Positions 8,819 to 17,943 of a DNA stretch of 64,000 nucleotides are shown one piece after another. Within the stretch, counting starts at the first letter, position 1. Each line of letters opens with the position of its first letter. Below the pieces are notes generated by a model. It did no database searches, had not been told where the DNA came from, and worked only from the letters and a program-made list of their open reading frames with translations. The DNA comes from Stieleria marina. Its GTDB lineage: Bacteria; Planctomycetota; Planctomycetia; Pirellulales; Pirellulaceae. The stretch lies in contig CP036526.1 of the NCBI GenBank assembly GCA_007741555.1, positions 3,162,001 through 3,226,000 of the forward strand, in the 5' to 3' direction. The translations under genes and the position numbers were made by a program.

Positions 8819-9553
8819 TCAAACCCACTCTTGCGTAGTCGGTTTGATAACGATTTCGGGCACGTTGGCGCGAGGCGGCAGTTTGCAAATCGACAAGACC
8901 ACGCCAGCGATGTCTTCGGGCTGAAGGATCGAATCTTTGTGCTCCTGGGACACGGGCGTCGGGCGGTTGTCTAGGATCGGCGTGTTGACTTCGCCCGGAT
9001 ACACATTGGTGATACGAACACCTTCGTTTCGGACTTCATTGGACACCGCTGTGCCCAGAGCTGTCATTGCGAATTTGCTGGCACAGTAGACGACGCCACC
9101 GAGCGAGATCGCGCGTTTGCCCGCGACTGACGAAATGTTGATGATCAGTCCGTCTTGTCGTTTGCGCATCGCCGGCAAAACTTGGTGCATGCAGCGATAT
9201 GCACCGCTGGCATTGATTTTTAAGACACGCTCCCAGTCGTCGGGATCCATCGCAGCCATCGTGCGATTTTGAATATTGATTCCCGCGCTGTTGACCAGAA
9301 TGTCGACCTCGCCAACGTTCTGATGAACGTAGGCAAAGAAAGCTTCGATGCTGTCCGGTTCGGCTACGTCAATCGTGTGCGTTCGCAGCGGATGCTCGCT
9401 GGTGATGGACTTGGCCAAGACGTCCAGCGGTTCGCTACGACGTCCACCCACGGTCACGCGGCAGCCTGATTCGGCCAAGATACGTGCAATGCCGGCACCA
9501 ATACCGGTTCCGCCACCGGTGACTGCCACTACTTTTCCGGATAAATCGATCAC
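8819..9553 (-). CDS. Short-chain dehydrogenase/reductase (SDR)
   Basis: A classical SDR of 244 residues with a Rossmann fold for NAD(P)H. It has the T-G-G-G-T-G-I-G cofactor motif near the N-terminus, N-S-A-G, the catalytic Ser of I-S-S-V, and Y-C-A-S-K (Tyr and Lys) in the expected spacing, followed by N-V-Y-P-G-E-V-N-T-P. The substrate cannot be told. I choose the GTG at 9553 because GAGG lies about 10 bases upstream; another GTG at 9580 would add 9 residues without a good binding site. It lies 18 bases upstream of scpB on the same strand, so the two are probably co-transcribed. Confidence 0.9.
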   Translation of the reverse strand: MIDLSGKVVAVTGGGTGIGAGIARILAESGCRVTVGGRRSEPLDVLAKSITSEHPLRTHTIDVAEPDSIEAFFAYVHQNVGEVDILVNSAGINIQNRTMAAMDPDDWERVLKINASGAYRCMHQVLPAMRKRQDGLIINISSVAGKRAISLGGVVYCASKFAMTALGTAVSNEVRNEGVRITNVYPGEVNTPILDNRPTPVSQEHKDSILQPEDIAGVVLSICKLPPRANVPEIVIKPTTQEWV

Positions 9554-9640
9554 GCCAAAAAGACCTCGTTGAAAACGCACACAGAAGAAATTCTGTGGCG
9601 TAGTCTATCAAAGTGTAATCGGATTGTCTCAGCGATCGGT

Positions 9641-10450
9641 TTACTTGTTGATCACTGCGCTCGCGGGACGCATCAGTGGCTGCGTTTGCAAGTTGACGAC
9701 GTTGGTGTTGTTTGTAGCTGGCGGTGCAGCAGTAGGCGGCGCGGGAATCGGCAGTTTGTTTTCGATCATCAGCACGGGTGAGCGACGTGCGTATCGTTCG
9801 CCACTGCCGATCAGGCTGCCACCAACGCCATCGAATCCGACGGCTTTTTCTCGAGTGTCGACGACGCTTCCGCTGCGAAACGGCCCCACGCCAAGAACAT
9901 ACGTGTCGTTAGCATGGGTCAACGCGGTGGCAGTTCCGCCACGCCCCAAAGACGCGCCCGTCTTGGCGTCATAAGCGACCAAGCCAATCTTGGCCGTGCC
10001 CATTTGCGTCGATCGCTGAGCGAACTTTATCTCGGGCAACTCGATTGGCAGGCCTGGAAAACCGATTGCGGGAATACCGATGTAGGCTTCTTCGCTATCG
10101 GTCCCGACGCCGCCGCTGCGAGGTTCCAGGACGATGTCAGCGTCTTCCACTTTGGTCGCTAGCCGTCCGCCACCCTGAAGTACTTTGTGTCGAATTTCGC
10201 CGACCAAATATCCCTTGTCGACCGCGCTGGCTAGAAACTTGTCGTCAACAAAAACGGTGTAGTTGGCGAAGTCGTTGAACCGAACGTTGGACATCGCACG
10301 ATCGATCGCTGACGAGATCAAGATTTGTTCGTTGCCGGTCCGCGCGGTGTTGGACGTTTTGGTGGTCGCGCATCCGGTTAAGACGCAGGAAACTAACCCC
10401 AGCATCAGGAGGTTGCTGGCAATGTGTCGATTCAATCCGTTGATTTTCAT
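9641..10450 (-). CDS. DUF6655-type lipoprotein
   Basis: A 269-residue exported lipoprotein. The signal peptide ends in the lipobox L-T-G-C (Cys near residue 26), followed by A-T-T-K-T-S-N-T-A-R-T-G. The body has the features I associate with the planctomycete DUF6655 family: E-Q-I-L-I-S-S-A-I-D-R-A, V-D-D-K-F-L, G-G-G-R-L and Y-D-A-K-T-G. Biochemical function is unknown. The C-terminus is Pro/Ala rich. The gene begins with ATG and stands alone between the SDR gene and a long spacer. The family name is from memory; the lipoprotein call is seen directly. Confidence 0.75.
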   Translation of the reverse strand: MKINGLNRHIASNLLMLGLVSCVLTGCATTKTSNTARTGNEQILISSAIDRAMSNVRFNDFANYTVFVDDKFLASAVDKGYLVGEIRHKVLQGGGRLATKVEDADIVLEPRSGGVGTDSEEAYIGIPAIGFPGLPIELPEIKFAQRSTQMGTAKIGLVAYDAKTGASLGRGGTATALTHANDTYVLGVGPFRSGSVVDTREKAVGFDGVGGSLIGSGERYARRSPVLMIENKLPIPAPPTAAPPATNNTNVVNLQTQPLMRPASAVINK

Positions 10451-11236
10451 TCTTATGTTTCCAGGGATAAGTGCGTGTTGAATAGCAATGATGCGGATGG
10501 CGCGATTGCGTCATCGGGCAGGTGAACATCCATTCTTCTTAGTGAGACATCGTCGAATCCGTTCTTGGAGCTAAGGGCGTCCCCTCCAAGACGCAAACCC
10601 AACACGCTTTTGCAAGAGTCCGCAGAAGACCCATTGTCTCGCGACGGGGTGGTGGGCGACTGGGGGTGTTTGCGGTGTTTTGCGAGAGACATCGAGATTG
10701 TGTCGAAAATTCGGAGAAAGTCTGTGTCACACCGGAGGTTTCACCGCGTAATAAGTTGCAGGCAGCGTTCCGCAAAGTTTTGCTGGTCAATTTAAGCACA
10801 GGGAACAAAAGTACAGTGACTTGCGTCTATATCAATCTGCCGCGTTAGATCGGACGTTTCGCCGCCGGCTTGCTCGCTTCGCTCGATCCGTCCGATAAGA
10901 GTGCCTGACTCACCACATCTCATATCCAACCACACGTGCGTGCCCCTTCGTGTGATGGGATGTGGTGAGCTGGGCACCCTGGGGGAGATTCAGTTGGGGC
11001 CTCCGTCCGTATCTTGTGTATTTGTGACGAATATTCGGATTAATCCAAACATTCGGGCCAGCTAAGCCGATCAATAGCGATAGACCTCCCTTGGCTGTTG
11101 TAGCCGCTGGGAACCGACAGATTGGCTGTCTTGACGACCCGATATCACGTCCCTAGACTCTCCAGAGTTAAGTTGATAGTGGCAAAGGGTTTACAACGAT
11201 TGCCGCAGTTCGATTCTCGTTCGGTTGGGAGCCGGG
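10451..11236. other. Long spacer with a palindromic element
   Basis: About 790 bases between a minus-strand lipoprotein gene and the plus-strand HU-type gene. Open frames exist on both strands (for example near 10539-10808) but look like chance. It contains the imperfect palindrome at 10901-10977. The HU promoter should lie in the last 150 bases; I see no confident -10/-35 pair. Confidence 0.45.
10901..10977. repeat. Imperfect palindrome, possible structured element
   Basis: Three nested pairings: GTGCC (10901-10905) with GGCAC (10973-10977), CTCACCACAT (10909-10918) with ATGTGGTGAG (10960-10969), and CACACG (10933-10938 region) with CGTGTG (near 10949-10954), closing a loop of about 12 bases. 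There is no T tract, so it is not a simple terminator. It could be an RNA fold or a dispersed palindromic repeat. Confidence 0.55.
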
Positions 11237-11632
11237 ATGACCAAGAAAGACATCGTGAGAGTAATCTCCGAAGAAGTTGGCCTGACTCAGCAACAGACAA
11301 AGCGGATCGTTCAAATGACCTTTGACGCGATCATTGATTCGTTGATACGAGAACGACGGATCGAGTTAAGGAACTTTGGCGTTTTTGAGGTCAAAGCTCG
11401 GGCGGCGCGAAAGGCGCGCAATCCGCGGACTGGCGACGAAGTCATCGTGCCCGAAAAGCACGTGGTGACTTTCAAGCCAGGCAAAACGATGGAAGCACGG
11501 GTGCGTGAATTGTCCGACAACGAACTGGCCAGCCAAGCGGCTGCGAAGTCTCAGTCTGATAGCAACGCACCAACCAAACCGGAAACGTCGGGTGAACCAG
11601 ACAGCCACAGTGGCCGCTGGGATACCGATTGA
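11237..11632 (+). CDS. HU/IHF-family DNA-binding protein
   Basis: A 131-residue nucleoid protein. Residues 1-90 are the HU/IHF fold: M-T-K-K-D-I-V near the start, then the conserved [20 protein letters not shown] (the beta-arm with the intercalating Pro) and V-T-F-K-P-G-K. These proteins bend and compact DNA as dimers. About 40 extra residues follow the normal end, polar and rich in Ser, Pro and Glu. Start is the ATG at 11237 with GGAG 5 bases before it. The Arg-rich arm and E-L-R-N-F-G wording are closer to IHF-like members than to E. coli HU, but I would not assign a subunit. Confidence 0.9.
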   Translation: MTKKDIVRVISEEVGLTQQQTKRIVQMTFDAIIDSLIRERRIELRNFGVFEVKARAARKARNPRTGDEVIVPEKHVVTFKPGKTMEARVRELSDNELASQAAAKSQSDSNAPTKPETSGEPDSHSGRWDTD

Positions 11633-11713
11633 AATTTAGACCGCTTGTTAAACCACCGGGTTAATCGCCACGGGGGATCAAGCAAACGTGATCGTTCACG
11701 GAGGAACGTCTCG

Positions 11714-11932
11714 ATGCGACGAATTTTGCAACTGGCATTCTTGGCTGTCTGCTTCAGCTCCACAGTGGGCTGTTTCTTGCCAATCTACTCGGCGCGTCCC
11801 GAACGGCGTGTGCAGCAATTGCTGTATACCTCCGAAGACCTGCGATCATTGGTCGATGAATGGGAACGTTTCTGGTTCCTCGATTCGCCCAGCCACATGA
11901 CGCCAATCCGTACTCACGGCGGCGTGATGTAG
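11714..11932 (+). CDS. Small lipoprotein, 72 residues
   Basis: A very small exported protein. The signal peptide M-R-R-I-L-Q-L-A-F ends in the lipobox S-T-V-G-C (Cys20). The mature part is about 53 residues and contains R-R-V-Q-Q-L-L-Y-T-S-E-D-L, D-E-W-E-R-F-W-F-L-D and a final R-T-H-G-G. The strong Trp-rich motif suggests real conservation, and I recall similar small proteins in related planctomycetes. Function unknown. The ATG at 11714 is chosen because GAGG lies 9 bases upstream and the signal peptide begins there. It follows the HU gene by 81 bases on the same strand and converges on the kinase gene. Confidence 0.7.
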   Translation: MRRILQLAFLAVCFSSTVGCFLPIYSARPERRVQQLLYTSEDLRSLVDEWERFWFLDSPSHMTPIRTHGGVM

Positions 11933-11959
11933 TCTGCTGTGGCAGTCCCCGACGACAAC

Positions 11960-11979
11960 GCCGACGATCATTCGTCGGC
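11960..11979. terminator. Hairpin between convergent genes
   Basis: A perfect 8-base-pair stem, GCCGACGA (11960-11967) with TCGTCGGC (11972-11979), and a 4-base loop. The kinase stop codon (11968-11970) lies in the loop, so the right arm is coding. It lies 27 bases past the small lipoprotein stop. There is no T tract, so termination is only a suggestion. Confidence 0.4.
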
Positions 11980-14847
11980 ATCTGTCTTGGCTGAATCCGG
12001 CTCTACTGACTCGCGAACCGTTTCGATGGCGCGGTCGATCTGTGCATAGGGCCGCTTTTCGTTCCACTGGACCTTTTCGACTTGATGTCGCTTCATCTCG
12101 GAGCGAAGGTTCCGTAGCGTCATCAATGCGCTGGCAGCTTCTTCAGCGTCTTTGGATTTTTCAAGGGCGTAGAATTGCAGTGCAAAGTTCCAGGTCGGTG
12201 AATTTCCTGCGAGCGAACTGACTGGCGTTGATGTCATCCCGCCATAGCCGCCCATCGAGCCGCCCATCGAGCCCGCGCCGCTGTAAGAATCTCCCACGCT
12301 TTCCTTGATGTCGGCGGATCGCGCGATGTAATTCTGTAGCGTCGAATCGATGCTGTCTAAGAAAACGATGGGAGCGTTGTTTTTGATCAAATCAAGCACT
12401 TCTTCGGGGCGAAACCTTTCGGCGTTGTAGTCAAGTTGCTGATTCAGGCAGGTCGCCGCGAGATAGTCCCACCACTTGCTGTCCGGTTTCGAGCCGGCCA
12501 TCTGAATCGCTGATTTCAAAAGATCCGAATCGGGCCATGCATTACCAATGCCCATTTCAAATCCGATTTCGCCTTCTGGTTTCAGCTTCGATTTTTCCCA
12601 CTGCTGGACGTAGCGATCCATTCGATTGCGAGTCATAGACTCCAGCCAGGGTACGCCCACCACGGAATCATTTACGGCAACCCCCATCACGTAGACGCTC
12701 CTATCGGCCAGCTGAATGACCGATCCTCGGCCGGCAAAGTTGGCGGGGAGAGAATCTCCGATCGTGCGCAGACGCTGGAGCACCGATTGGCAAAGAGTTT
12801 TCCCTTCTGCCGTCTGACTGATGATCCGTAGTTCGGGTCTTGCCCGGGAACGATCTTGCGATGATGCGTATGAGTTTCTGGCGCCGGTGATGTAGTTGTT
12901 AAGCGCCCATACCAGCGAAGATTTGCTGGCCGAGGTTCCTTCTGCAAGCTCGTGATTCAATATCGCCAGTCCAGGTTCGGCAAAGAACTTCGGAAAGACT
13001 TCGTTAAAATAAGCGGTGAAGCGATGCGAAGGACTCTCGTTGTCAAAAGCATTTGCATTCAACCCGAGGCCTGATGAAACGATTCCTCCCAACTTTCTTG
13101 CACGATCAGCCGCTAGCTCTGCGGCAGCCCGTCGCGCCTCGCTGTTAGCTTTACCGTTGACTGGCCGAGTGAGTTTTTCGACTGCATCCATTGCCAATCC
13201 GATCGCGTGAACGTCTTGTTCCCGACGTAGCTGCGACATCCAATGCTCCAGCGGTTTGCCTTGGTACAGGCGATCGCCGTCGTCATGAATTGGAAATTCG
13301 TGGTTGGACGTGACATTGACGCTGGCCACTTCGCCACGCCCGATCGTCACCACGTCTTCGCTTAGTTTTAGCGGCGCACCACCACCTTCGATTTCGATGC
13401 GGTAGGAACCTTTACGCAGAATCGTGCGGTTCTCGCCGGCTTGGTTGATGATCAGGCGTTCGATGACTTGATCGTCCTGTCTGACCAGGACCGTCAAGTC
13501 GCTTTGCTCGCTATGGATCACCAAAGTGCCTTTGTCCGTCTGAATTCTAAACAACAACCCAGCAACGATCAGAAACGCAGCTGCTGCAGCGGCAATTCCC
13601 CATCGCTGTCGTGGCGGAGTGGGAGGCAAACGATTCAGCGAAGCGGACGGCATGATGCTGACGGAATGATCTTCGCTCTTAGGGCGACGAAGAGCTTCCC
13701 GCAACATACCTTTCAGCCGACTGCCTTCTGAAAATGGTTCCAGCTTGGTTGCCAATTGCGACGCCGAATCAGGGCGATGGGCGGGATCTCGGGTCAGCAT
13801 TTCGCCGATGACAGAGGCAAGTCCCGGGGCGACGTCAATTCGCAGAGTATTGATCGCAGGCGCATCCTGGTTGGTAATCGCCAAAACATGCGACGCCAAG
13901 CTTCGCCGTCGTTTGTGCGGCGGCCTGCCGGCGATCAGGCGATACAGCGTTGCGCCCAGCGAATACACGTCCGCTCTTGCATCGACTTCACGGCTGTCGA
14001 CCAATTGCTCCGGTGCCATGTACGGCATCGTTCCCATCAAGTGGCCTACTGTCGTCAGCCGGTCGTCTTGCGAAAGCGGGTCATCGCCGGCAAGCACCAA
14101 GCCCAAGTCCAAGATTTTGACCTGACCATCGCGGCACAGCATTAAGTTCGACGGTTTGATGTCCCGGTGGATTAGCCCCGATTCGTGAATGTGGCTCAGA
14201 CCTAGTGCGGTCTGGCGAACGATCTCACAAGCGTCAGCGATTTGGATCTGATTCATTCGATTGGCAATGCGGCCGACGTCCAGCCCGTCTAGATACTCCA
14301 TCACCAAATAGTGCCAACCGTCTTGGTGCCCCGCGTCTGTCGCTCGAACAACGTTTGGATGTTCTAAGTTGGCGACCGATGTCATCTCGCGTTCGAAACG
14401 CTCCAGCCAACCCGCTTGGTCGACTCGCTCGCGAGGCAACAGTTTGACGGCACAGTTGCGTTTCAGTCGGTCATGCTGCGCCAAATAGACGGTTCCCATG
14501 CCGCCGCTGCCCAGAGTCTTAAGCAGCGAGTAGGGGCCAAGCTTTGTGCATGGCAACACCTCTGGTGCCAACTGGCTGGATTCGGATGACTGCAGCATTT
14601 TCCAAAGCGCGATCTGGCACGCGGTTTCTGCCTGCAGAGGATCGGCGGAAGGATCCGTGATTGATTTTGCGATCCAAGGTTCGTGCTTGTCGATCGATTC
14701 GATCGCGGAGCGGCAGTGGTCGCAGTCGTCCATGTGCGCAATTGCGGAATCAAATCCTTCGGCGGGAAAATTTCCGGACAGAACATCCGCTAGTTCAGAA
14801 GGGGCCAGGCAGTTTCGGCGGGCGGCAATTAGCATTGGAGGATTCAT
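11968..14847 (-). CDS. Transmembrane Ser/Thr protein kinase with zinc anti-sigma-like motif
   Basis: A 959-residue Hanks-type kinase. Residues 38-45 read H-x3-C-x2-C, the zinc anti-sigma signature, inside a helical N-terminal stretch. The kinase domain spans about 105-380: L-G-S-G-G-M-G-T-V (112-120), the ATP-binding Lys135, H-R-D-I-K-P-S-N (227-234), D-L-G (247-249) instead of D-F-G, and M-A-P-E-Q. A hydrophobic segment near 416-434 crosses the membrane. The roughly 500-residue outer part is unlike any family I know, with a short G-S-M-G-G repeat near the end. The ATG at 14847 has AGGA 8 bases upstream. It lies 174 bases after an ECF sigma gene on the same strand, so it likely controls that sigma factor by binding or phosphorylation. 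Confidence 0.9.
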   Translation of the reverse strand: MNPPMLIAARRNCLAPSELADVLSGNFPAEGFDSAIAHMDDCDHCRSAIESIDKHEPWIAKSITDPSADPLQAETACQIALWKMLQSSESSQLAPEVLPCTKLGPYSLLKTLGSGGMGTVYLAQHDRLKRNCAVKLLPRERVDQAGWLERFEREMTSVANLEHPNVVRATDAGHQDGWHYLVMEYLDGLDVGRIANRMNQIQIADACEIVRQTALGLSHIHESGLIHRDIKPSNLMLCRDGQVKILDLGLVLAGDDPLSQDDRLTTVGHLMGTMPYMAPEQLVDSREVDARADVYSLGATLYRLIAGRPPHKRRRSLASHVLAITNQDAPAINTLRIDVAPGLASVIGEMLTRDPAHRPDSASQLATKLEPFSEGSRLKGMLREALRRPKSEDHSVSIMPSASLNRLPPTPPRQRWGIAAAAAAFLIVAGLLFRIQTDKGTLVIHSEQSDLTVLVRQDDQVIERLIINQAGENRTILRKGSYRIEIEGGGAPLKLSEDVVTIGRGEVASVNVTSNHEFPIHDDGDRLYQGKPLEHWMSQLRREQDVHAIGLAMDAVEKLTRPVNGKANSEARRAAAELAADRARKLGGIVSSGLGLNANAFDNESPSHRFTAYFNEVFPKFFAEPGLAILNHELAEGTSASKSSLVWALNNYITGARNSYASSQDRSRARPELRIISQTAEGKTLCQSVLQRLRTIGDSLPANFAGRGSVIQLADRSVYVMGVAVNDSVVGVPWLESMTRNRMDRYVQQWEKSKLKPEGEIGFEMGIGNAWPDSDLLKSAIQMAGSKPDSKWWDYLAATCLNQQLDYNAERFRPEEVLDLIKNNAPIVFLDSIDSTLQNYIARSADIKESVGDSYSGAGSMGGSMGGYGGMTSTPVSSLAGNSPTWNFALQFYALEKSKDAEEAASALMTLRNLRSEMKRHQVEKVQWNEKRPYAQIDRAIETVRESVEPDSAKTDADE

Positions 14848-15021
14848 TGCTGGTCCTGAGGTTGGAGTACTCGCAAGACTGGTGGACCGTTTGTGACCCA
14901 CTGGCCAAGGTGCTGGGAGCCGTTGCCAAACGTTGGCGGATCACGCAACTCGGTCAGTTCTCTTGCTGTTCACTTAGCACAACGAAGTGATTGGACAGCA
15001 AAACCAAAAAATCTTCGCAGC

Positions 15022-15645
15022 CTATGACTCCAGTCCCGCTAATTGACGCTGCAATCGCTGCAAAACGCGGGCTTTCGCTTTATAAACGGCCCATTTAGAC
15101 ACGTCCATTTCCTCGGCGACCGCGGCCGGTTCGCGTCCCTGTACAGCCGTTTCCCAGAACATTCGCCAGCTGCGTGGCTCGACCGTATGGCGAATCATTT
15201 CGCAGGCTCGAAGCTGAGCCGAAGCGACATCGCTGGCCAAATCGCTTGGCGGGTCAGCGTTTTCCAGCATGGCGATTTGATCTGCAACTTGATCGGCAAT
15301 GGATCCCAGGCGAACTTGAGCTTCAGTGCCACCGACGCCATGTCCGTCGTCACGTCTCGCTTGATCACGAACCTTGTTGCGAGTGATCGTCCAGAGCCAG
15401 CCACGGAAACTTGCATCGGGTCTTTCATAATCGAAACGACCGATCGCAGCTGACACGGCCGCGAACGTTTCTTGCATCACATCGGCTGCATCAGCCGATT
15501 GGCAACCACAGCGACGCGCCCACGAATAGACAATGGGGCCGTAGATCTGCGCCAATCGACGCCAACTGTCCGCATCACCGTCACGTGCTCGCTGCAGTAG
15601 CGAGCCGGACGTCGACGGTTCGGGCGAATAGTCGGTTTGTGGCAT
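15022..15645 (-). CDS. ECF-type RNA polymerase sigma factor
   Basis: A 207-residue sigma-70 family protein with only regions 2 and 4. Region 2 (about residues 14-95) has D-A-A-D-V-M-Q-E-T-F, then F-R-G-W-L-W-T-I-T-R-N-K-V-R-D; region 4 (about 150-200) has the helix-turn-helix with V-A-E-E-M-D-V-S-K-W-A-V-Y-K-A-K-A-R-V-L. It would direct RNA polymerase to a stress or signal regulon. The ATG at 15645 is preferred to an upstream TTG at 15663. It starts 19 bases after the stop of the sulfatase gene and is followed by the kinase gene, so the three may form one transcript. No separate anti-sigma gene is present; the kinase N-terminus may serve that role. Confidence 0.92.
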   Translation of the reverse strand: MPQTDYSPEPSTSGSLLQRARDGDADSWRRLAQIYGPIVYSWARRCGCQSADAADVMQETFAAVSAAIGRFDYERPDASFRGWLWTITRNKVRDQARRDDGHGVGGTEAQVRLGSIADQVADQIAMLENADPPSDLASDVASAQLRACEMIRHTVEPRSWRMFWETAVQGREPAAVAEEMDVSKWAVYKAKARVLQRLQRQLAGLES

Positions 15646-15664
15646 CAGAGCATTTTTCCCCAAG

Positions 15665-17866
15665 CTACTTGGACAAGACTGGTTCGCCGTAAACGGGAGC
15701 TTTCCAGTCTGCGGGCAAGCGTCCTTGTGGGCGGACGCCTTTGGAGCCGGCTGAGATCAAGGCTTCGTCGGGAGTGATCAACGGCATGTCGTCTGGCAAA
15801 TGTTTGACCTTGAAATCTTTGTACTGGATCTTCATCGCTGGACCGACATGGACTTGGACGGCTAAGACACCTTCCAACGTGCGGCCTTCGGGATCCAAGT
15901 CGATCAAGTCAGCGGTCGGATGTCCGTCGATCCAGTGCTGGTGATGATTGCCTTGGACCAAAACGCGGTAGTCATGCCATTGGTCGGCGGCGAATTGCTT
16001 GACCGGATACTTGTCAACGATCCACGGTTGGCCTTGAACGTCGACGATGACTTTCTCGCCCGTATGCGAAAGGATTCGGCGGCCTTTCTCTTCGTAGAGC
16101 ATCCCGTTGTATTTGGGCGTGTTGCCGACCACATCGCACTGGTAGCCGGTGACTACGTGCAGCCCCAAGTCGGGACGCGATTTGCCACGGTACTGAATAC
16201 CGCTATTGCCGCCTTCGGACACTTTGACTTTGACTTGCAAATCAAAGTTGCGAATCGTCGAATGTTTCCAACTAATGAAACTATTGGCCTTCAAGCTGCC
16301 GTCAGTCTTTCCCGTCAATGCACCGTCTTCGACCGACCAGTACTGGTTGTCGCCAGTCCACCCTCGTAGCGTCTTGCCGTCAAAGATTCGCACGAAACCA
16401 TCTTTGCCGACGTTCGCGCTGACCGCTGCCGCCGCGATCGGATGGGGATCCGTTGACTTGGTAAACGGCACTTTCAATGGATCAAGCGGCCCGCCCAATT
16501 CGGCGACGCGTTTGGTCGTGCGCTCACGCATGGAGGCCAGTGTTTCGGCGTGATTGGGATCGTTGGCTAAGTTGACCAATTCGTCCGGATCGTTTTGCAA
16601 GTCGTGCAGGAATTCGTGGTTTCCGTGATCGATGTAGCGGACGTATTTGAACTGTTGATTGCGAATGCCCTCGAACGCTGGAATGCGGTTTCGCACGGCA
16701 AAATGCTCGTGAAAACTCTCCGTGCGCCAGTCCGACGGTTTGTCGCCGCCCACAATCGGTTTCAAACTATGGCCTTGGTATCGATCGGGAACCGCAACAC
16801 CCGCTTCGTCCAAAAACGTTGCCGGCAAATCTAAGTTCAATGCGATGGCGTCGCTTACTTTGCCACGTTGCGATTCGGGAACGCGTGGGTCGGCGATGAT
16901 CATTGGGACGCGTAGTGATTCTTCAAAGTGCGACCACTTCCCGGCTAATCCGCGATTGGCCATGTGGTAACCGTTGTCCGCCGAGTATACGACGATGGTG
17001 TTGTCGGCGAGTCCTGCTTTGTCGAGTTCCGCCAAGAAGCGGCCGATCGCACCATCAATGCCACTTACCATTCGGTAGTAGGCCCGCATGTTGGTTTGAT
17101 ATTTTTCGGGCGTGTTCCAGCGCCAAAAATATCGCTCCCGGTTGATAGTTGTTTTCAAAAAGCTGGGCAACGCATTGAAGATCGCCGGATCGCTCAGACG
17201 TGGTGACGTAAACGAGATGTCGTCGTACATGCCATCGACACTGCGTGGCCAAGCGAAGTGCCCGATCCCGGGGCGTCGGTCACCGTCTTCGGCATGGCAC
17301 GCGTTGAACCACATGTTCAATGCAAATGGTTTGTCCTTGGGCTGCGATTTGATGAAATCGATGCCGCGGTCAACGATGACTTCCGTTTCGTGCCGCAAAC
17401 TTCCGTCCGCTTGCTTTTTGTAAAACGGGTTTCGTCCAATCATCTCGAACTCATCGAAGTGATCTTCTTTCTTGTATTTCTTGGGCATTTTGGCGTGCCA
17501 TTTGCCAAAGTAGCCCGTTCGGTATCCGTTGTCGCGAAGGATGTCGCTGTAGAGTGTTTTCACTGCGTCGGCGCGAGCCACGTCGGGCGTCGCTGCTGTT
17601 CCGTAACTGCGACCTGTCAGCCCGCTCAAGATCGTCGTGCGACTGACCCAGCAGATTGAGTGACTGACAAAGGCATTTTCAAAACGCACGCCACGCCTGG
17701 CCAGCGCATCAATGTTGGGTGTTTTGACAACCGAGTTGCCGTAACATCCCAGCGTGCTGGTGGTTTGGTCATCGGTAAAAAAGAAAACGATATTGGGCTT
17801 GTCGGCGGCAGCCAAATGGACAGCGGTTGATGCCGTTATGAACAGTGAAAGCAGAAAGTATTTCAT
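15665..17866 (-). CDS. Sulfatase fused to DUF1080 domain
   Basis: A 733-residue exported hydrolase. A signal peptide (residues 1-20) is followed by the sulfatase fold: D-K-P-N-I-V-F-F-F-T-D-D (metal Asp pair), the active-site segment S-I-C-W-V-S-R-T-T-I-L-S-G, Y-F-G-K-W-H and Y-S-A-D-N-G-Y-H. The Cys to be converted to formylglycine sits in C-W-V-S-R, where Val replaces the usual Pro or Ala. Residues about 520-720 are a DUF1080 (3-keto-disaccharide hydrolase, concanavalin-like) domain: F-V-R-I-F-D-G-K-T-L-R-G-W and G-N-S-G-I-Q-Y-R-G. It likely removes sulfate from a marine polysaccharide. The ATG at 17866 is chosen because the signal peptide starts there. Exact substrate unknown. Confidence 0.9.
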   Translation of the reverse strand: MKYFLLSLFITASTAVHLAAADKPNIVFFFTDDQTTSTLGCYGNSVVKTPNIDALARRGVRFENAFVSHSICWVSRTTILSGLTGRSYGTAATPDVARADAVKTLYSDILRDNGYRTGYFGKWHAKMPKKYKKEDHFDEFEMIGRNPFYKKQADGSLRHETEVIVDRGIDFIKSQPKDKPFALNMWFNACHAEDGDRRPGIGHFAWPRSVDGMYDDISFTSPRLSDPAIFNALPSFLKTTINRERYFWRWNTPEKYQTNMRAYYRMVSGIDGAIGRFLAELDKAGLADNTIVVYSADNGYHMANRGLAGKWSHFEESLRVPMIIADPRVPESQRGKVSDAIALNLDLPATFLDEAGVAVPDRYQGHSLKPIVGGDKPSDWRTESFHEHFAVRNRIPAFEGIRNQQFKYVRYIDHGNHEFLHDLQNDPDELVNLANDPNHAETLASMRERTTKRVAELGGPLDPLKVPFTKSTDPHPIAAAAVSANVGKDGFVRIFDGKTLRGWTGDNQYWSVEDGALTGKTDGSLKANSFISWKHSTIRNFDLQVKVKVSEGGNSGIQYRGKSRPDLGLHVVTGYQCDVVGNTPKYNGMLYEEKGRRILSHTGEKVIVDVQGQPWIVDKYPVKQFAADQWHDYRVLVQGNHHQHWIDGHPTADLIDLDPEGRTLEGVLAVQVHVGPAMKIQYKDFKVKHLPDDMPLITPDEALISAGSKGVRPQGRLPADWKAPVYGEPVLSK

Positions 17867-17943
17867 TGTGTGTAAGTCGTTTTCAGGCAGAGAAAGTAGA
17901 CGGTGACTTGTTGGGAGCCAATTGTAGTCGCAAACGTGATCGC

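Noticed and set aside
11195-11235. A GTTCGATTC string that looks like a tRNA T-arm
   Set aside because: The flanks do not pair, no acceptor stem or anticodon arm is present, and it is next to the HU start.
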